Source: Bacteroidaceae bacterium (GTDB lineage: Bacteria; Bacteroidota; Bacteroidia; Bacteroidales; Muribaculaceae). From it: a stretch of 64,000 nucleotides of DNA. Both the position numbers and the translations under genes were made by a program. The number at the start of each line of letters is the position of its first letter. The stretch's first letter is position 1. The notes under the pieces are model-generated. The model ran no database searches. It was not told the DNA's origin and was given only the letters and a program-made list of their open reading frames with translations. The stretch is from contig JAETNO010000014.1 of NCBI GenBank assembly GCA_021768245.1, positions 9,845 to 73,844 on the forward strand, in the 5' to 3' direction. Of the stretch, positions 44,341 through 52,469 are shown one piece after another.

Positions 44341-45131
44341 TAAGTATAATCGACATAGTCGACTGCATAGAGGCGTTCGCTTCTCCCGAACTTCAGGAGG
44401 AGTGGGACAACACCGGCTGGCAGTTGCGTCCCGCATCGGTGTTGAACGAATGCACTGGGGCTATGCTCTGCCTCGATGTCACTCCCGAGGTGATCGACGA
44501 GGCCATAGAGGCCGGGTGCAATCTCGTGATATCGCATCATCCGCTGCTGTTCCGCGGTCTGACGCAGATATCCGATCAGGCTCCCGCCCAGCGGGCTCTC
44601 ATGCGGGCAATCCGCGAGGGAATCTATGTCTATTCCTCCCATACGGCCCTCGACAGTGCCCGTCAGGGCGTTTCCCACAAGCTTGGTGCAATGCTCGGAC
44701 TGACTGACATTAGAGTGCTCTCTCCCCGCCGGTCAGACCCCGCGACGGGGCTCGGGATTGTAGGGGAATATGCCTGCGCTCTCTCGGATGATGATTTCAT
44801 AGGCCGTGTCAAGGAGGTCTACCGCGCCGAGGTCGTGCGCAGGTCAGCCGGACGTGGCTTGGGCAAGGTGGCGAGAGTGGCTCTTTGCAGCGGCTCGGGA
44901 GGCGAGTTCATCCCCGACGCAATCGGTGCCGGTGCCGACGCCTATGTCACCTCTGATGTCCGCTACCATGATTTCCTGGACTACGGAAAGGATATACTAA
45001 TCGTGGATACCGGTCATTTTGAGAGCGAAATCTGCACTAAGTCAATTTTTTCGGCAATAATTTCAGAAAAATTTCCTACCTTTGCACTCCGTCAATCGCG
45101 TGCCGAGCTCAACCCGGTGCGCTACGTCTGA
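44337..45131 (+). CDS. Nif3-like dinuclear metal-centre protein
   Basis: A 264-residue Nif3/YbgI-family protein, a conserved hexameric metalloprotein of uncertain activity (annotated as GTP cyclohydrolase type 2 homologue). Metal ligands: EEWDNTGWQ at the N-terminus, ISHHPLLFRG (~64-73), SSHTALDSA (~99-107) and the C-terminal DTGHFESE (~229-236). It lacks the PII-like insert of longer relatives. It starts inside the aspS stop (ATGA) and is followed 30 bases later by a CdsZ-like gene, a pairing conserved in Bacteroidota. Confidence 0.93.
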   Translation: MISIIDIVDCIEAFASPELQEEWDNTGWQLRPASVLNECTGAMLCLDVTPEVIDEAIEAGCNLVISHHPLLFRGLTQISDQAPAQRALMRAIREGIYVYSSHTALDSARQGVSHKLGAMLGLTDIRVLSPRRSDPATGLGIVGEYACALSDDDFIGRVKEVYRAEVVRRSAGRGLGKVARVALCSGSGGEFIPDAIGAGADAYVTSDVRYHDFLDYGKDILIVDTGHFESEICTKSIFSAIISEKFPTFALRQSRAELNPVRYV

Positions 45132-45161
45132 AGAATAAAAAAATACACTACATAAATCAAT

Positions 45162-45935
45162 ATGGCGATAGAGCAAAATAAATCCGACCAGACACTGTCA
45201 GTGGAGCAGCGCCTCCGCGCCCTCTACGAGCTCCAGACCATCCTTTCGGAAATCGACCGCATCAAGACAATCCGTGGCGAGCTTCCCGAGGAAGTGCGCG
45301 ATCTTGAAGACAGTATCCAGGGTCTCCACACACGCGTTGACAAGTTCCGCGCTGAAATCGAAGATCTTCGCGCCAAATCGGCAAAAGAGAAGAACAATAT
45401 TGACCAGGCACAGTCGCAAATCGCTACCTACAAGCAGCAGCTCGACAATGTCCGCAACAATCGCGAGTTTGATTTGTTGTCAAAGGAGATAGAGTATCAG
45501 ACTCTCGAAATCCAGCTCTCCGAGAAGCGAATCAATCAGTATGCCCGCGAGATGGAGACGAAAAATGCAGATATCGCTGCGGCAGAAGAGGCTCTCGCTG
45601 ACCGCAACCATATCCTCGTCGACAAGCGCCACCAGCTTGAGGAAATCGTGTCGGAAACCAAGAAAGACGAGGAGCGCCTCCGTCTTCAGGCCAAGGATAT
45701 CGAGCCCAAGATTGACACCCGCACACTCACGGCTTTCAAGCGCATCCGCAAAAATGCCCGTAACGGTCTCGGTGTCGTCTATATCCAGCGCAACGCCTGC
45801 GGCGGTTGCTTCAACCGTATCCCCCCGCAGAAGCAGATGGAAATCAAGATGCACAAGAAGATTATCGTCTGTGAATACTGCGGCCGCATTATGATTGACC
45901 CCGAACTCGCAGGTGTGACAGAAGGCGAAGCCTGA
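45162..45935 (+). CDS. CdsZ-like coiled-coil zinc-ribbon protein
   Basis: A 257-residue protein with a long antiparallel coiled coil (~10-180, REFDLLSKEIEYQ in the middle) followed by a C4 zinc ribbon (CGGCFNRIPPQ and CEYCGRI, ~207-245). This DUF164/CdsZ (PF02591) type is widespread; a chlamydial homologue is proposed to bind nucleic acid, but the function is not settled. It is adjacent to the Nif3-like gene, as in other Bacteroidota. Confidence 0.93.
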   Translation: MAIEQNKSDQTLSVEQRLRALYELQTILSEIDRIKTIRGELPEEVRDLEDSIQGLHTRVDKFRAEIEDLRAKSAKEKNNIDQAQSQIATYKQQLDNVRNNREFDLLSKEIEYQTLEIQLSEKRINQYAREMETKNADIAAAEEALADRNHILVDKRHQLEEIVSETKKDEERLRLQAKDIEPKIDTRTLTAFKRIRKNARNGLGVVYIQRNACGGCFNRIPPQKQMEIKMHKKIIVCEYCGRIMIDPELAGVTEGEA

Positions 45936-45990
45936 TACTCCCGGTTTTCGCATCTGAAAAAATTTAACACCTCTTATCAGTAAAAAAATT

Positions 45991-46560
45991 ATGGAAAAGA
46001 TTCTCCCCGGCAAATATGTCGAAATAAGCTACGAGCTTTTTGAAGTCGCTCCCGACGGAAGCGAAACCCTTGTCCACAATGTGGAGGATGAAGAGCCGGA
46101 ACGCTTTATTTTCGGTGTCACCAAAGGTCTCCTTCTACCCCTTGAGCGTGCTCTCGAAGGGTTGGAAAAGGGGCAGACATTCGATGTTTCGGTTCCTGCC
46201 GGCGAGGGTTTCCCCTATAATCCCGATGACGTGGCCCGACTTGAGAAGAGCATTTTCATGGTCGACGGCAAGTTTGACGCCGAAACAATCAGGAAAGGGG
46301 CTTATATCCCCATGATGACCGGCGACGGTTTCCGCATCACCGGCAAGGTGCTTGATGTGGATTCCGACCATGTCACAATGGATTTCAACCATCCCCTTGT
46401 CGGAAAAGACCTCCGCTTCAAGGGCAAGGTGGTCACAGTCCGCGACGCAAGACCCGAAGAGCTCCATCCCTCGTGTGGCGGTGGTTGCTGTGGCGGCGGC
46501 TACGGTGAGTCAGGCTGTGGCGAAGGTGGCTCATGCGGTTGCGACGGATGCGGGAATTAA
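45991..46560 (+). CDS. slyD: SlyD-like FKBP peptidyl-prolyl isomerase
   Basis: A 189-residue SlyD: the split FKBP domain (YVEISYELFE, then FIFGVTKGLLLPLERALEGL) with the inserted IF chaperone domain (~75-125, GEGFPYNPDDVARLEKSIF), then FNHPLVGKDLRFKG. The C-terminal tail is Gly/Cys-rich (eight Cys in the last ~27 residues, with a CGGGCCGGG core) and replaces the His-rich tail of E. coli SlyD. It probably binds metal. The function is folding of proline-limited and metal-dependent proteins. Confidence 0.93.
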   Translation: MEKILPGKYVEISYELFEVAPDGSETLVHNVEDEEPERFIFGVTKGLLLPLERALEGLEKGQTFDVSVPAGEGFPYNPDDVARLEKSIFMVDGKFDAETIRKGAYIPMMTGDGFRITGKVLDVDSDHVTMDFNHPLVGKDLRFKGKVVTVRDARPEELHPSCGGGCCGGGYGESGCGEGGSCGCDGCGN

Positions 46561-46648
46561 TCCCGTGGCAGTCCGTGCGGCCCCCGGTCACCGTAATACA
46601 TTATTATCTTAACGCTTAAAACAATCTTTACAACACCATTACCAATCC

Positions 46649-47215
46649 ATGGCAACAACTGCAGATTTTAAAAACGGTATGTGCCTCGACATCGATGGCA
46701 ACTACTTCTTTATTGTTGAATTCCTCCACGTAAAGCCCGGCAAAGGCCCCGCTTTCGTACGCACTAAACTCAAGAACGTGAAGACCGGCCGTATCCTCGA
46801 CAAGACCTGGAACTCGGGCGTAAAGGTCAATGAAGTGCGTATCGAGCGTCGCCCCTACCAGTATCTCTACAAGGACGATATGGGCTACAACTTCATGCAC
46901 ACCGAGACATTCGAGCAGGTGGCCCTCCCCGGCGAAAGCATCGACGGCGTTCAGTTCCTGAAGGAAGGTGACATATGTGAAGCTATGGTCCATGCCGCTT
47001 CCGACACCATCCTCACCTGCGAGATGCCTACCAGCGTGGTGCTTGAAATCACCTATACCGAACCGGGTATCAAGGGCGACACCGCTACCAACACACTCAA
47101 ACCGGCAACAGTAGAGACCGGAGCCGAGATTCGCGTGCCCCTTTTCTGCAACATCGGCGACAAGGTGCGTGTAGACACCCGCGACGGTTCCTATGTGGAG
47201 CGTGTGAAAGAATAA
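46649..47215 (+). CDS. efp: Elongation factor P
   Basis: A 188-residue EF-P with the three-domain layout (KOW-like N-domain ~1-65, two OB domains). It rescues ribosomes stalled at polyproline. The tip loop is KPGKGPAF, with Lys34 at the modifiable position. PoxA/EpmA-type or other modification genes are not seen in the window. C-terminal domain VPLFCNIGDKVRVDTRDGSYVERV is intact. A hairpin downstream ends the run. Confidence 0.97.
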   Translation: MATTADFKNGMCLDIDGNYFFIVEFLHVKPGKGPAFVRTKLKNVKTGRILDKTWNSGVKVNEVRIERRPYQYLYKDDMGYNFMHTETFEQVALPGESIDGVQFLKEGDICEAMVHAASDTILTCEMPTSVVLEITYTEPGIKGDTATNTLKPATVETGAEIRVPLFCNIGDKVRVDTRDGSYVERVKE

Positions 47216-47255
47216 ACAGAAGCCTTTTGACGACAGAGGCTTTCACCCCTATTCT

Positions 47256-47300
47256 CTTGGCGAGCCGGCCCTCAGGCCAAGCTCGCCAAGTAAGTTTTCC
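47256..47300 (+). terminator. Terminator after efp
   Basis: A 10-bp perfect stem (47256-47265 with 47281-47290), with an inner GGCC/GGCC pairing, followed by TAAGTTTT. Moderate T-run. Confidence 0.65.
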
Positions 47301-47349
47301 GCAGTCCGGTCCTCACAAAACTTGTTGACGGTATATTTGTTGATAGAGT

Positions 47350-47946
47350 ATGATGCCTAAAGACTTTCAGCCGCTTGAACGCCATCCTTTCCCTCCCTTC
47401 CTTCCACACGATGCGCGGGTATTGATTATGGGCACTTTTCCGCCTAAGCCCGTAAGATGGTCGATGGAGTTCTATTATCCCAACAAGACGAATGATTTCT
47501 GGCGGATAATGGGGCTTATATTCTATAGCGACCTCAACCGCTTCCGACTTTCGGACGGCACATTCGACGAAGGGGAAATCCGCAGATTCCTGAATGAAAA
47601 ACGTATCGCGCTCCACGACACGGGCGCTGCCGTCAGACGTCTGAAGGACAATGCCTCCGACAAGTTCCTGGAAATAGTCGAGCCTGTCAATCTCGGAGCG
47701 CTGCTCAAGGAGATGCCCGACTGCCGTTTCATTGCCACCACAGGAGAGAAAGCTGCGGGAGTCATATCGGAAATCACCTCGACTCCTCTGCCTAAAATCG
47801 GGGAATGGGTGACGGCCATATGGCCTGAGGACGGAAGGGAACTGCATATCACCCGCATGCCGTCGACCTCGCGTGCCTATCCTCTCGCCGTGGAGAAGAA
47901 AGCGGAATCCTACCGCCGTCTCTTCGAGGAGGCAGGCATTTTGTGA
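47350..47946 (+). CDS. Uracil-DNA-glycosylase-family protein (Mug-like)
   Basis: A 198-residue protein with the UDG-superfamily core: MGTFPPKPVRW with the water-activating loop near the N-terminus, FYYPNKTNDFWRIMG, and a C-terminal leucine-loop-like MPSTSRAYP. It resembles the mismatch-specific (Mug/TDG) or uncharacterised UDG group, which excises uracil or related bases. The precise substrate is inferred only. The start has two tandem ATGs (47350 and 47353). Confidence 0.8.
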   Translation: MMPKDFQPLERHPFPPFLPHDARVLIMGTFPPKPVRWSMEFYYPNKTNDFWRIMGLIFYSDLNRFRLSDGTFDEGEIRRFLNEKRIALHDTGAAVRRLKDNASDKFLEIVEPVNLGALLKEMPDCRFIATTGEKAAGVISEITSTPLPKIGEWVTAIWPEDGRELHITRMPSTSRAYPLAVEKKAESYRRLFEEAGIL

Positions 47947-48035
47947 CAGGCGCCCATTTGTCTGTTCGCCCTATGAGTTTAGGGGGCAATTTTTAATAAG
48001 AGTTAAGTTTCAACGCTCTAAAAAACACATCTGCG

Positions 48036-48713
48036 ATGCTCAGTTCAATCCCATTGTTGGCCATCTTTGATCCGGCCGCTATCATGGCTGACTTTTTTGT
48101 TGCCGACCCAATGACAGTCTATCTGCTTGTGCTCGGTTTTATGGTCATAGAAAGTTCGTTTATCCCTTTCCCGTCGGAGGTTATAGTCCCTCCGGCAGCC
48201 TATCTTGCATGTACCAAGGGTGACGTCGATATTTTCGCCGTTGTCGGCATTGCGACCGTTGGTGCTATAATCGGGGCTTTGATTAATTATTATCTCTCGG
48301 TTTGGATAGGGCGTCCGATAGTCTACCGTTTCGCCAACAGCCGTTTCGGACACGCCTGTCTGATTGATGAGGCGAAGGTGCGTCATGCAGAGGACTATTT
48401 TGACCGCCATGGAGCTATCTCCACTTTCATCGGACGTCTGATTCCCGCAGTCCGTCAGTTGATATCGATTCCCGCCGGCCTTGCACGCATGAATATCGGG
48501 AAGTTCGTGCTCTTTACCGGACTGGGAGCCCTGACGTGGAATATCGTGCTCGGGGCACTCGGTTATTGGCTTGGCAAGATGGTACCCCAGGAGCAGCTAT
48601 ATGCCAAGGTCGAGGAATACAATGACTACCTCGCTTATATAGGCCTCGGCATCGGAGTTATCTGCGTCGGTATAATCCTTTGGAACGCTTTCAAGCCACG
48701 TAAACAAGTTTAA
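48036..48713 (+). CDS. DedA-family membrane protein
   Basis: A 225-residue DedA/SNARE-associated-type inner-membrane protein with about five hydrophobic segments. Typical landmarks: SSFIPFPSEVIVPPAAYL, GRLIPAVRQLISIPAGLARM with the essential Arg residues, and GALTWNIVLGALGYWLG. DedA-fold proteins are implicated in lipid-carrier flipping (undecaprenyl phosphate or phospholipid), membrane potential and cation tolerance; the exact substrate here is unknown. Confidence 0.93.
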   Translation: MLSSIPLLAIFDPAAIMADFFVADPMTVYLLVLGFMVIESSFIPFPSEVIVPPAAYLACTKGDVDIFAVVGIATVGAIIGALINYYLSVWIGRPIVYRFANSRFGHACLIDEAKVRHAEDYFDRHGAISTFIGRLIPAVRQLISIPAGLARMNIGKFVLFTGLGALTWNIVLGALGYWLGKMVPQEQLYAKVEEYNDYLAYIGLGIGVICVGIILWNAFKPRKQV

Positions 48714-48732
48714 TCCATCATATATTACGCAT

Positions 48733-49383
48733 ATGATTCAAGTAGCGCCATCTCTCCTTTCGGCCGATTTTGCCCGCCTTGGCGAGGCTGTGGCCATGGT
48801 AAACACGAGTGAGGCATCCCTGATTCATATAGATGTCATGGACGGGATGTTTGTGCCCAATATCACAGTCGGTTTCCCTGTCATAAAATCGATATCGACC
48901 ATTGCCGAGAAGCCCTTGGATGTCCATATGATGGTGAGCGAGCCGGGCCGTTTCGTAGACCGTGTCCGCGATGCCGGTGCGTCAATAATGAATGTCCACT
49001 GGGAGGCGTGCACCCATCTCGACCGTGTGGTGCATACCATACGTGAAGCGGGAATGAAGCCTGCGGTGACCCTCAATCCCGCCACTCCCGTGATGTTTTT
49101 GCGTGATATAATCCGCGAACTCGACATGGTGCTCCTGATGAGTGTCAATCCCGGTTTCGGAGGCCAGAAATTCATACCCAACACGATTAACAAGGTCAGG
49201 GAACTCCGCAGACTTATAGCTGAAAGCGGTTCGGAGGCTGTGATAGAGATTGACGGCGGTGTGAACCTGGAGACCGCACCCTCACTGATTGAGGCCGGGG
49301 CCGATATACTTGTGGCAGGAAGCTATGTGTTCAATGCCGCTGATTCGCATAAGGCTATTTCCGACCTCATATCCCTGTCGTAA
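48733..49383 (+). CDS. rpe: Ribulose-phosphate 3-epimerase
   Basis: A 216-residue TIM-barrel epimerase interconverting ribulose 5-phosphate and xylulose 5-phosphate in the pentose phosphate pathway. Motifs: APSLLSADFARL, catalytic/metal IHIDVMDGMFVPN, VHMMVSEP, MSVNPGFGGQKFIP and the second catalytic Asp in EIDGGVN, closing with AGSYVFNA. Nineteen bases after the dedA stop; queA follows after 28 bases. Confidence 0.97.
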   Translation: MIQVAPSLLSADFARLGEAVAMVNTSEASLIHIDVMDGMFVPNITVGFPVIKSISTIAEKPLDVHMMVSEPGRFVDRVRDAGASIMNVHWEACTHLDRVVHTIREAGMKPAVTLNPATPVMFLRDIIRELDMVLLMSVNPGFGGQKFIPNTINKVRELRRLIAESGSEAVIEIDGGVNLETAPSLIEAGADILVAGSYVFNAADSHKAISDLISLS

Positions 49384-49411
49384 GACGATATTTCCGTTGA
49401 ATAATCCCGTA

Positions 49412-50644
49412 ATGAAGATAAAGGATATAAGAATAGAGGAGTTTGATTATCCGTTGCCCGACGAGCGCATCGCAAAGCACCCGCTTGCCGAGCGTGACCA
49501 ATGTCTGCTTTTGGCCAAGGACAGCGAAGGGCGGATTTCCACTCATCTTTTCAGTGAATTGCCGGCTTTGCTCCCTGCGGATGCCATGCTTGTCTACAAC
49601 AACACCCGTGTGATTAACGCACGCCTGCGTTTCCGCAAGGGTGAGGCAGCCGACGGCGCTTTAATCGAGATTTTCTGTCTTGAACCGGAGGCTCCGGCCG
49701 ATTATGCGTGTAATTTCGCATCGACGGGAAGATGTTCGTGGAAGTGTTTTGTCGGGAATTCCAAGCGATGGAAAAGCGGAGCGCTCCACATGTCTGTCAC
49801 ATCGGGCGATTCACGGCTTATACTTACAGCTACCCGTGTGGCCCGCGAGGGGAATACATCGGTTGTAGAGTTTTCATGGGACAATCCAGCCGTGACATTC
49901 AGCGATATCATCTCGGCCATAGGTGAGATTCCGATTCCGCCATATCTTAACCGTGGAACAGAGGAGAGCGATGCCAGTGACTATCAGACCGTGTTCTCCC
50001 ACATCGACGGGTCTGTGGCGGCACCGACAGCCGGACTGCATTTCACCCCTAAGGTACTCGAGGATATCGACAGCCACGGGATAGTACGCCGTGAGCTTAC
50101 ACTCCACGTCGGGGCAGGCACTTTCCAGCCGGTCAAGTCAGACACTATCGGGGAGCATGATATGCACAGCGAGTTCATTTCGGTCCCGAAGTCCCTTATA
50201 AAGGAACTTGCAGACGGTGACTGCCGCGTGATTGCTGTGGGGACTACCTCTGTGCGCACTCTTGAGAGCCTTTATCATCTCGGCTGTATGATTTCATGCG
50301 GCTTGCAGGCCGACGTGCTTCCTCAATGGTATCCATATGACCCTTCACATCCATCATTGTCTGTGGGAGATGCGATGCATGCCATCCTTAATTATCTTGA
50401 GGCGACGGGAGAGGAAAATTTTGTGGCGTCAACACGCCTGATGATTGCCCCCGGATATAAATACAGGGTAGTGAAGGGTATGGTGACGAATTTCCACCAA
50501 CCGCGCTCAACTCTTCTGCTGCTTGTCAGCGCTTTTCTGGAGAGCGGTCAGGAAAATCCGGGTTGGCGTGAGATATATGACTACGCCCTTTCCGACAGCC
50601 GCTACCGTTTCCTGTCATACGGTGACGCCTGCCTTTTCTTATAG
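49412..50644 (+). CDS. queA: tRNA preQ1(34) S-adenosylmethionine ribosyltransferase-isomerase
   Basis: A 410-residue QueA, adding the cyclopentene ring from SAM to preQ1 in queuosine synthesis. Start at 49412 (MKIKDIRIEEFDYPLPDERIA, quoted in part), where family similarity begins; the frame is open 41 codons upstream into rpe. Landmarks: HPLAERDQCLLL, NNTRVINARLRF, TAGLHFTPKVLEDI, LHVGAGTFQPVK and TNFHQPRSTLLLLVSA. It overlaps the convergent hydrolase gene by six bases. Confidence 0.96.
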   Translation: MKIKDIRIEEFDYPLPDERIAKHPLAERDQCLLLAKDSEGRISTHLFSELPALLPADAMLVYNNTRVINARLRFRKGEAADGALIEIFCLEPEAPADYACNFASTGRCSWKCFVGNSKRWKSGALHMSVTSGDSRLILTATRVAREGNTSVVEFSWDNPAVTFSDIISAIGEIPIPPYLNRGTEESDASDYQTVFSHIDGSVAAPTAGLHFTPKVLEDIDSHGIVRRELTLHVGAGTFQPVKSDTIGEHDMHSEFISVPKSLIKELADGDCRVIAVGTTSVRTLESLYHLGCMISCGLQADVLPQWYPYDPSHPSLSVGDAMHAILNYLEATGEENFVASTRLMIAPGYKYRVVKGMVTNFHQPRSTLLLLVSAFLESGQENPGWREIYDYALSDSRYRFLSYGDACLFL

Positions 50645-51673
50645 CGCGTAAAGGGGAGAGGCGTCGAATCGCGGGAGCGCGACGAGGTGAATCTGAGGTG
50701 AATCTGAACAGTCGGTGGATGAGAGGTTTAGCGTACCGTCGCCTATTCGGTCAACCCCTATGGCTGAGAGGGCCGATGATACTGCCCCGATAGCCTTTTC
50801 AGGAGTGTTGTTGTCGTGGGACAGATGGCATAGAAAGACGTGGCGCAGTTCCGGCGTGTAGATTTCAGAAATGAATTTCGCGGTCACCTTATTGTCGAGG
50901 TGGCCGTTTGAAGCTTCTATGCGAGCTTTTAGGTATTCGGGATAGCGTCCCTCCCGCAACATCCCGAGGTCATAGTTGGCCTCGATTACGATATGGTTCG
51001 CGAGCCGCATATAATGGTCGACTCTTTCGCTGATGCATCCGAGGTCAGTCGCTATGGCAAAGCGGCAGTCTCCGCCTGTGATGTAGAAGCCAGCGTTGTC
51101 GGCTCCGTCGTGCATCACCTCGAATGGCGTAATTTCAAAATTGCCTATCTTGAAAGCGAATTCCTTATAGACGGGAACATGGTAGTCCTTTATACGGCGT
51201 GACACATTGTGGCGACGCAGGATTCCATTGAAGGCCTTGGGAGTACAGTAGACATGCATATGGCGGTAGCGTCGCAACAATGAATAGACGTCGCGGATAT
51301 GGTCGCCATGGTCATGTGTAAGACAGATTCCTTTGACCTTTTCCATCGATATGCCGTTGGCACGAAGCGCGTCGGCCACACGGTTAACTTCCACCCCCGC
51401 ATCAATAAGGAAGCCGGACTCACGGTCGCCTATATAGGAGCAGTTACCGGAACTTCCGCTGCCGAAGCTCATGAAGAAGACCCTGTTGTCAATCTCCATA
51501 GGCGGAAGTTCGTCAATGGCGCTCCTCTCACGCCTGATTTCATTGACAGCCTGCCTGATTTTCTTTTCGGGAATTATATTGAAGTCGCTCTCGGTGCTTT
51601 CGTTGAAATCATCGAGTGAGTCAAAAAGCCCCGGCATATAGCGCTGTCCTGTGTTTTTGCGTGATTTGGCCAC
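50639..51673 (-). CDS. MBL-fold metallohydrolase (WalJ/YycJ-like)
   Basis: A 344-residue metallo-beta-lactamase-fold protein. The dimetal motif THDHGDHI (HxHxDH, ~128-135) is present, preceded by FGSGSSGNCSYIGD typical of YycJ/WalJ. It has an extra N-terminal ~65 residues, low-complexity and charged, absent from most homologues. YycJ-type enzymes are 5'-3' exonucleases linked to mismatch repair or cell-wall regulation; the role here is inferred. Same strand as sufB and the methylase, 76 bases downstream of the latter. Confidence 0.88.
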   Translation of the reverse strand: MAKSRKNTGQRYMPGLFDSLDDFNESTESDFNIIPEKKIRQAVNEIRRERSAIDELPPMEIDNRVFFMSFGSGSSGNCSYIGDRESGFLIDAGVEVNRVADALRANGISMEKVKGICLTHDHGDHIRDVYSLLRRYRHMHVYCTPKAFNGILRRHNVSRRIKDYHVPVYKEFAFKIGNFEITPFEVMHDGADNAGFYITGGDCRFAIATDLGCISERVDHYMRLANHIVIEANYDLGMLREGRYPEYLKARIEASNGHLDNKVTAKFISEIYTPELRHVFLCHLSHDNNTPEKAIGAVSSALSAIGVDRIGDGTLNLSSTDCSDSPQIHLVALPRFDASPLYAL

Positions 51674-51749
51674 TTTTGTGTAGATTGTAGGTTATTATTG
51701 ATTGGAGAAGGAATCGGGAGAAGGGGAAAGAGTGATGGAGGCGTCTCTT

Positions 51750-52469
51750 TCAGGAATAGAGGAGGAATATCGTGGGGGTCTTGTCGTAGTCATACTGCCT
51801 TTTCGCCCATTTTTCAAGCGGCAGTGTGATTATTTTTTGTCGCGGGCCTGTGATGTCGGAGGCCACGCACAGTTTCAGTCCCTTGGGTAGGGTTGATATA
51901 AGTTCGGCGATGAGGCGGTTGTTGCGATAGGGAGTCTCGATGAAAATCTGAGTCTGGAATTCGGTGCGTATCCTGCGCTCCATCTCCCGCAGTCGTGATG
52001 AGCGCGCTTTGGAATCGTGGGGCAGATAACCGATGAAGGCGAATGACTGTCCGTTGAATCCCGAACCCATCAGCGACAGGAGTATGCTCGACGGCCCTAC
52101 GAGCGGCACTACCTCGAAGCCTCTTTCCTGGGCTATGGCCACCAGGTCGGCTCCCGGGTCGGCTATCGCCGGACAGCCGGCTTCGGAGATTACTCCTACC
52201 GGATGTCCGTCGGCGAGAGGTGACAGCATCGGGGGGATATCCTCGGGAGGTGTATGCTCATCGAGGACTGTGAATGACAGTGAATCGATGTCAATGTCGC
52301 GGTCACAGCGTTTGAGAAAACGGCGCACTGTCCTGACATTCTCCACCACGAAATGCTTAATCCCACGGATAATCTCAATATTTTCCGCAGGAATCACGTC
52401 GCCGACCGGAGCGTCGCTCATGGTTGACGGTATCAGATAGAGAGCCGGGCGTAGTGTGGTCGTTGTCAT
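51750..52469 (-). CDS. SAM-dependent methyltransferase, RsmI-like tetrapyrrole-methylase fold
   Basis: A 239-residue protein of the TP-methylase fold close to RsmI (16S rRNA 2'-O-cytidine-1402 methyltransferase): YLIPSTMSDAPVGDVIP, VISEAGCPAIADPGADLVAIA and VPLVGPSSILLSLMGSGF. Bacteroidota usually carry a canonical RsmI plus a divergent paralogue, and this fits the paralogue. The start ATG at 52469 shares one base with the sufB stop (TAATG), implying translational coupling. The long open frame upstream to 52763 lies inside sufB and is a shadow. Confidence 0.85.
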   Translation of the reverse strand: MTTTTLRPALYLIPSTMSDAPVGDVIPAENIEIIRGIKHFVVENVRTVRRFLKRCDRDIDIDSLSFTVLDEHTPPEDIPPMLSPLADGHPVGVISEAGCPAIADPGADLVAIAQERGFEVVPLVGPSSILLSLMGSGFNGQSFAFIGYLPHDSKARSSRLREMERRIRTEFQTQIFIETPYRNNRLIAELISTLPKGLKLCVASDITGPRQKIITLPLEKWAKRQYDYDKTPTIFLLYS

